Shown here piece by piece: positions 60,420 to 64,000 of a DNA stretch of 64,000 bases (the stretch's first letter is position 1; each line of letters starts with the position of its first letter). The position numbers and the translations under genes are program-made. The DNA is from Cetobacterium sp. NK01. Lineage in GTDB: Bacteria > Fusobacteriota > Fusobacteriia > Fusobacteriales > Fusobacteriaceae. Where the stretch lies: positions 248,001 to 312,000 of the forward strand of contig NZ_JANIBO010000002.1 of NCBI RefSeq assembly GCF_024506395.1, read 5' to 3'. The notes under the pieces are model-generated. The model had not been told where the DNA came from, did not search any database, and saw only the letters and a program-made list of their open reading frames with translations.

Positions 60420-61742
60420 TTAATTTTGTCCTACAGGGAAGTATTTAAATAAAGATCTTACTTTACAATGTTTCGCATGTACATTTCTAAGATCAAAGTA
60501 AAAATCACCCTTCATCCTTTCTTTCAACTCTTCTAGGTTAATTCCTCTAAATTGATTCCACTCTGTGACCAAAACTACAGCATCAGAATCTGTACTTGCT
60601 TCCTCTTCATCTTTGCAATACATTATATGATCTTTATAGTTTTCTAATCTCCACTTAGTTTCTTCAATTCCCTTAGGACAATACGCTTTAATAAACGCGC
60701 CTTTTTCAATCAACCCTTTTATAATATCTAGACTAGGTGCATCTCTTACATCATCTGTATCTGGCTTAAAAGATAATCCTAATATGCATATTGTTTTATT
60801 CTCCACACCATCCATTTTTTCTATTATTTTTTCAATCATTTTTTTCTTTTGCTTTTCATTAGCAGAGATAGCTGAAGCAACAACACTCATTTCCTCTTCA
60901 TACTCTTTTCCAATTTCTACAATAGCCTTAGTATCTTTTGGAAAGCAAGACCCACCATAACCTGGTCCACAATGTAAAAATTTAGGCGATATTCTACCAT
61001 CCATTCCCATAGCTTGAGCAATCTCTTGGGTATTAGCTCCTACCTTTTCAGCTAATAAAGCCATTTCATTTATAAAAGATATTTTGACAGCTAAAAAGGC
61101 ATTAGATGCATACTTTATCATTTCTGAAGTTCTTCTATTAGTAAAAACAAAAGGAGTTTTATTTATATATAAAACATCATATATTTTTTTCATTACTTCT
61201 AAAGCTTTTTTACTTTCAGTTCCAATAACAACTCTATCTGGTCTTAAACAATCATTTACAGCCTTTCCCTCTCTTAAAAACTCTGGATTTGAAACAACAT
61301 CAAACTCTATTTCAACTCCTCTATCTTTCAGCTCTTCTTTTATAGCTTTTTCTACAAAATCTCCTGTACCAACTGGAACTGTTGATTTATTAACAACTAC
61401 TGCATAATTTTTTATATTTTTACCAATATCTTTTGCACATTGTAATACATAAGTTAAATCTGCAGAACCGTCTTCAGCAGGTGGAGTTCCAACAGCTATA
61501 AATATAACTTCAGAATTTTGTAAAGCGTACTCTTTATCAGTAGTGAACTTTAACCTTCCCTCTAAAACATTTCTATCTAGAATATCTTTTAGCCCTGGCT
61601 CATAAATAGGAAGAATTCCATTATTTAAATTATTTATTTTTTTTTCATCTATATCTAAGCAAATAACTTTATGACCAAACTCACTTAAAATAACTCCTTG
61701 AACTAGCCCAACATATCCTGTACCAATTACAGTTATTTTCAT
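60420..61742 (-). CDS. ugd: UDP-glucose 6-dehydrogenase
   Basis: A 440-residue NAD-dependent enzyme converting UDP-glucose to UDP-glucuronate. Rossmann motif GTGYVGLVQGVILSEFGH, AVGTPPAEDGSADLTYV, STVPVGTG, VSNPEFLREGKA, the catalytic Cys in GPGYGGSCFPKDTKA, and LGLSFKPDTDDVRDAPS. Length is typical. It is one of five adjacent genes for a sugar modification of the envelope, with 12 bases to the GT39 gene. Confidence 0.96.
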   Translation of the reverse strand: MKITVIGTGYVGLVQGVILSEFGHKVICLDIDEKKINNLNNGILPIYEPGLKDILDRNVLEGRLKFTTDKEYALQNSEVIFIAVGTPPAEDGSADLTYVLQCAKDIGKNIKNYAVVVNKSTVPVGTGDFVEKAIKEELKDRGVEIEFDVVSNPEFLREGKAVNDCLRPDRVVIGTESKKALEVMKKIYDVLYINKTPFVFTNRRTSEMIKYASNAFLAVKISFINEMALLAEKVGANTQEIAQAMGMDGRISPKFLHCGPGYGGSCFPKDTKAIVEIGKEYEEEMSVVASAISANEKQKKKMIEKIIEKMDGVENKTICILGLSFKPDTDDVRDAPSLDIIKGLIEKGAFIKAYCPKGIEETKWRLENYKDHIMYCKDEEEASTDSDAVVLVTEWNQFRGINLEELKERMKGDFYFDLRNVHAKHCKVRSLFKYFPVGQN

Positions 61743-61743
61743 T

Positions 61744-62781
61744 TTACTTTCCTCCTAAGTACCATTTTATAAACTTTTCTATTCCATCATCAAACTTTGT
61801 AGTTGGTTTATATCCTAATAGTTCTTTAGCTTTATCTATATTTGCATACGTTCTTTTTACATCTCCTGGTTGCATAGGCAATCTATTTATAATAGCTTTT
61901 TTATCTAAATGCTTTTCAATTGTTTCCACCATTTTATTTAAAGAAATCGCATCAGATTCACCTAAATTAATAATCTCGTATACATTGTCATATTTTTCAA
62001 GATATTTGACACCTTTAATAACACCATCAATAATATCATCTATATAAGTGTAATCTCTATATGTTTCTCCATCTCCAAAAAATGGAATACTTTCATTTTT
62101 AAGAATTTTATCAACAAATTTATGAATAGCTAAGTCTGGTCTTTGTCTTGGACCATAAACTGTAAAAAATCTAAATTGTAATGTATCTATATTATATAAT
62201 TTAAAATACACATGACCCAGAACCTCACCAGATTTTTTTGTAGCAGCATAAGGAGATATCGCAAAATCAACAACATCAGTCTCTTTAAAAGGAACTATTT
62301 TGTTATTACCGTAAACAGAGCTAGAAGATGCTTGAATAAACTTTTTTACTCCATATTTTTTAGAGCACTCTAAAAGATTTAAATATCCCCCTATATTAAC
62401 TCTTTCATATTCAAGTGGATTTTCTAGAGATGGTCTAACTCCTGCTAATCCAGCAAGATTAATAACCATATCAATTTTATTTTCATTAAATATCTTATCT
62501 AAACTTTCAAGATCCTTTAGATCACAATATTTTAAAGAATATACCGATGAATTTACTTTTTCTAAAAGAAATTCAATTTTTTTATTCTTTTCACCTTTTG
62601 ATAAAATTTCATTAAGATATTCAATGCTATCTACACTTTCTAAAACATTCTTAATTTTTATGTCTTCAGAGTAAAACTCATGAAAATTATCAATTCCTAT
62701 AACGCTATGCCCTAATTTTAATAAGTTTTCAACTAAATGTGATCCTATAAATCCTGCTACTCCTGTTACAACAATTTTCAT
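61744..62781 (-). CDS. NAD-dependent sugar epimerase, probable UDP-glucuronate 4-epimerase
   Basis: A 345-residue SDR epimerase. VVTGVAGFIGSHLVENLLKLGH binds NAD; SSSSVYG and YAATKK hold the catalytic Ser/Tyr/Lys; LQFRFFTVYGPRQRPDLAIHKF is typical of UDP-glucuronate 4-epimerases (CapI/LpsL type). Next to ugd, it would make UDP-galacturonate. The ATG at 62781 overlaps the end of the LAB_N gene. Confidence 0.88.
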   Translation of the reverse strand: MKIVVTGVAGFIGSHLVENLLKLGHSVIGIDNFHEFYSEDIKIKNVLESVDSIEYLNEILSKGEKNKKIEFLLEKVNSSVYSLKYCDLKDLESLDKIFNENKIDMVINLAGLAGVRPSLENPLEYERVNIGGYLNLLECSKKYGVKKFIQASSSSVYGNNKIVPFKETDVVDFAISPYAATKKSGEVLGHVYFKLYNIDTLQFRFFTVYGPRQRPDLAIHKFVDKILKNESIPFFGDGETYRDYTYIDDIIDGVIKGVKYLEKYDNVYEIINLGESDAISLNKMVETIEKHLDKKAIINRLPMQPGDVKRTYANIDKAKELLGYKPTTKFDDGIEKFIKWYLGGK

Positions 62782-63059
62782 TAACAATCAGCTCCTCTTT
62801 TTTTTATTAAGTATATATTTCTTGAGTATATTAATACATTTGGGGCTTGTCCTAATATGAATACTGGATCCTTCTTATATATGGCATATATTAGTAAAAG
62901 TACACTCCCTCCTAAACTAAAAGTCCAAAATGAAAATGGTATCACACTCTTTTTAGCTTTTTCGCTAGCTAACCATTGTATTATAAATCTCATAGAAAAA
63001 AGTCCCTGTCCAACGAATCCTATAATTAAAAAAATATTTAAATTTTCTAAATCTATCAT
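62781..63059 (-). CDS. LAB_N domain three-TM membrane protein
   Basis: A 92-residue membrane protein with three hydrophobic segments matching the lipid A biosynthesis N-terminal domain (LAB_N): GFVGQGLFSMRFIIQWLASE, KKSVIPFSFWTFSLGGSVLLLIYAIY, VFILGQAPNVLIYSRNI. LAB_N belongs to the same broad clan as PQ-loop/SWEET transporters. It sits between the GT2 and epimerase genes. No ArnE/F flippase is present, so this is a candidate to move the undecaprenyl-linked sugar across the membrane. That role is inference. Confidence 0.85.
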   Translation of the reverse strand: MIDLENLNIFLIIGFVGQGLFSMRFIIQWLASEKAKKSVIPFSFWTFSLGGSVLLLIYAIYKKDPVFILGQAPNVLIYSRNIYLIKKRGADC

Positions 63060-63082
63060 TATTTTTATTCCTCTTTTCTATT

Positions 63083-63784
63083 TTATTCTTCAATTTTCCA
63101 GTTAAGAATTCTATTTTTCATCCATCTAACAGCAAAAACATCTTTAAACGCTTTAATTCCCCTACCAAAAACTCTATATTTAGACTCTCCATGTAATCTA
63201 TCATAATGCCTTACTGGAACTTCGGTTACTTTATAACCCATATATTTAGCTAATGTTGGTAAAAATCTATGCATTCCATTAAAAAGTTTATATGATTTTA
63301 CTACTTCTTTTTTAAAAAGTTTTAAAGGGCACCCTGTATCTTGAATATTATCTCCTGTTACAAAATTTCTAAACCCATTTCCTACTTTAGAAGCTAATTT
63401 TCTTTTAAATCCATCTTCTCTCGTAGCTCTTCTTCCATTAACTACATCATACTCTGGAATATATTCTAATAGCTTATATACATCTTCAGGATCTGTTTGT
63501 AAATCACCATCCATCATTAAAATAAGATCTCCTTCTGCTTTCTGAAACCCCGCATCAATCGCTGCACTTTGTCCACTATTTTTAGCTAGATTATACACCT
63601 TTACATTTTTATTCTTATTCTTTAAATTATTTAAAATCTCATAACTACCATCATTACTTCCATCATTTATAAATATAATTTCGTAGCTTGCAAATCCTTT
63701 TTTAAAAGCTTCTTCAACTTTTTCCGCCATAGGTATTATATTATCTTTTTCATTATAAACTGGTATTACTGCTGATATCTCCAT
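63083..63784 (-). CDS. GT2 polyprenyl-phosphate glycosyltransferase (ArnC/DPM-like)
   Basis: A 233-residue soluble GT2. SAVIPVYNEKDNI, FINDGSNDGSYEIL, MMDGDLQTDPEDV (DxD) and TGCPLKLFKKEVV...GMHRFLPTLAKYMGY fit ArnC and dolichol-phosphate mannosyl transferases. Unlike ArnC it lacks C-terminal TM helices. It would attach a sugar, likely from UDP-galacturonate or UDP-glucuronate, to undecaprenyl phosphate. First gene of the five-gene cluster. GGGAGG precedes the ATG. Confidence 0.88.
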   Translation of the reverse strand: MEISAVIPVYNEKDNIIPMAEKVEEAFKKGFASYEIIFINDGSNDGSYEILNNLKNKNKNVKVYNLAKNSGQSAAIDAGFQKAEGDLILMMDGDLQTDPEDVYKLLEYIPEYDVVNGRRATREDGFKRKLASKVGNGFRNFVTGDNIQDTGCPLKLFKKEVVKSYKLFNGMHRFLPTLAKYMGYKVTEVPVRHYDRLHGESKYRVFGRGIKAFKDVFAVRWMKNRILNWKIEE

Positions 63785-63988
63785 TGCTGCCTCCCTTATT
63801 TTTCTTTTATTATAATTTCAAAAAGTAAATTTTTAGTAAATTTTTCTTAAATAAAAGAAATTACTATATATTATATACTTTATAATTTTTAATTTAACAA
63901 GTTTTTAAAAATTTTTTTTACCATTTTTTTACTTTTTAGGTTTATAATGAGTCTATAATATATAAAGATTTGTATAAAAGGAGTGACA

Positions 63989-64000
63989 ATGCAAAAAAAG
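63989..64000 (+). CDS. Start of a gene leaving the window
   Basis: ATG at 63989 after AAAGGAG, visible as MQKK. TATAAT boxes lie at 63943-63948 and 63954-63959. The rest of 63785-63988 is AT-rich with no other recognised element. Product unknown. Confidence 0.5.

Noticed and set aside
1-64000. CRISPR arrays, insertion sequences, toxin-antitoxin or defence systems
   Set aside because: No regularly spaced repeats, transposase motifs, cas genes or recognisable defence genes were seen in the window.

Overview
The window is low-GC DNA (AT-rich intergenic tracts, A/T-ending codons) from an anaerobic bacterium with an outer membrane. Evidence for this is a Tsx-like porin with a terminal Phe, a lipid A type glycosylation cluster, lipoproteins, an anaerobic class III ribonucleotide reductase, an [FeFe] hydrogenase and a tungsten-type aldehyde oxidoreductase. 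Clostridium-like codon use combined with a Gram-negative envelope points to Fusobacteriota (Fusobacterium/Cetobacterium-like). This is inferred from content; no 16S rRNA gene is present. I saw no prophage, IS element or CRISPR array.

Layout. (1) 1-6130, minus strand: tungstate uptake (tupA, tupB), mobA, [FeFe] hydrogenase and a selenocysteine-containing formate dehydrogenase, with a divergent AraC-type regulator (6389-7633). (2) 7711-17891: glutaminase, aromatic acid exporter-like protein, moaA, a MOSC-CutC fusion, secreted flavin reductase, AbgT transporter, a degenerate MBL-fold protein, a small lipoprotein, a TrkA_C membrane protein and a HAD phosphatase. (3) 17945-24809: AbrB-type membrane protein, then the aldehyde:ferredoxin oxidoreductase - MoaD - ThiF/MoeB operon, Usp-like protein, MATE pump and mscL. 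(4) 24858-28175: M20 amidohydrolase with an EutH-like permease, and a nitronate monooxygenase-like protein. (5) 28196-28640: a cobalamin riboswitch with its own promoter but no normal downstream gene. (6) 28640-38090: aminopeptidases, YvcK, CobD-like enzyme, Tsx-like porin, a candidate small RNA with C-rich loops, and nrdDG behind twin NrdR boxes. (7) 38135-41703: mglBAC galactose transporter. (8) 41888-54723: tRNA-Arg(CCT), homocysteine methyltransferase, DprA, MATE pump, Bax-like glucosaminidase, GNAT-CDF fusion, carboxylate/amino acid symporter, K+ channel, fetAB, APC antiporter, and thiDM under a TPP riboswitch. (9) 54939-58997: GH108-like muramidase, a lipoprotein amidohydrolase under a guanine-class riboswitch, glyA and phnA. 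(10) 59063-63784: an envelope glycosylation cluster (GT2, LAB_N, epimerase, ugd, GT39) in which the GT39 gene is frameshifted at a homopolymer.

How the genes fit together. W/Mo handling recurs: tungstate import, pterin synthesis and transfer (moaA, moaD, thiF/moeB, mobA) and two candidate tungsten enzymes (formate dehydrogenase, AOR). Formate dehydrogenase and hydrogenase share matching Fe-S front ends, which suggests formate/H2 interconversion or ferredoxin/NAD-linked electron disposal. Regulation is unusually legible: three riboswitch classes (cobalamin, TPP, purine), NrdR operators, a SECIS hairpin and many rho-independent terminators. The observations most worth following are the orphan cobalamin riboswitch, the candidate C-rich-loop sRNA at 33398-33509, the guanine riboswitch controlling a surface-type deaminase, and the proposed lipid A uronic acid pathway.
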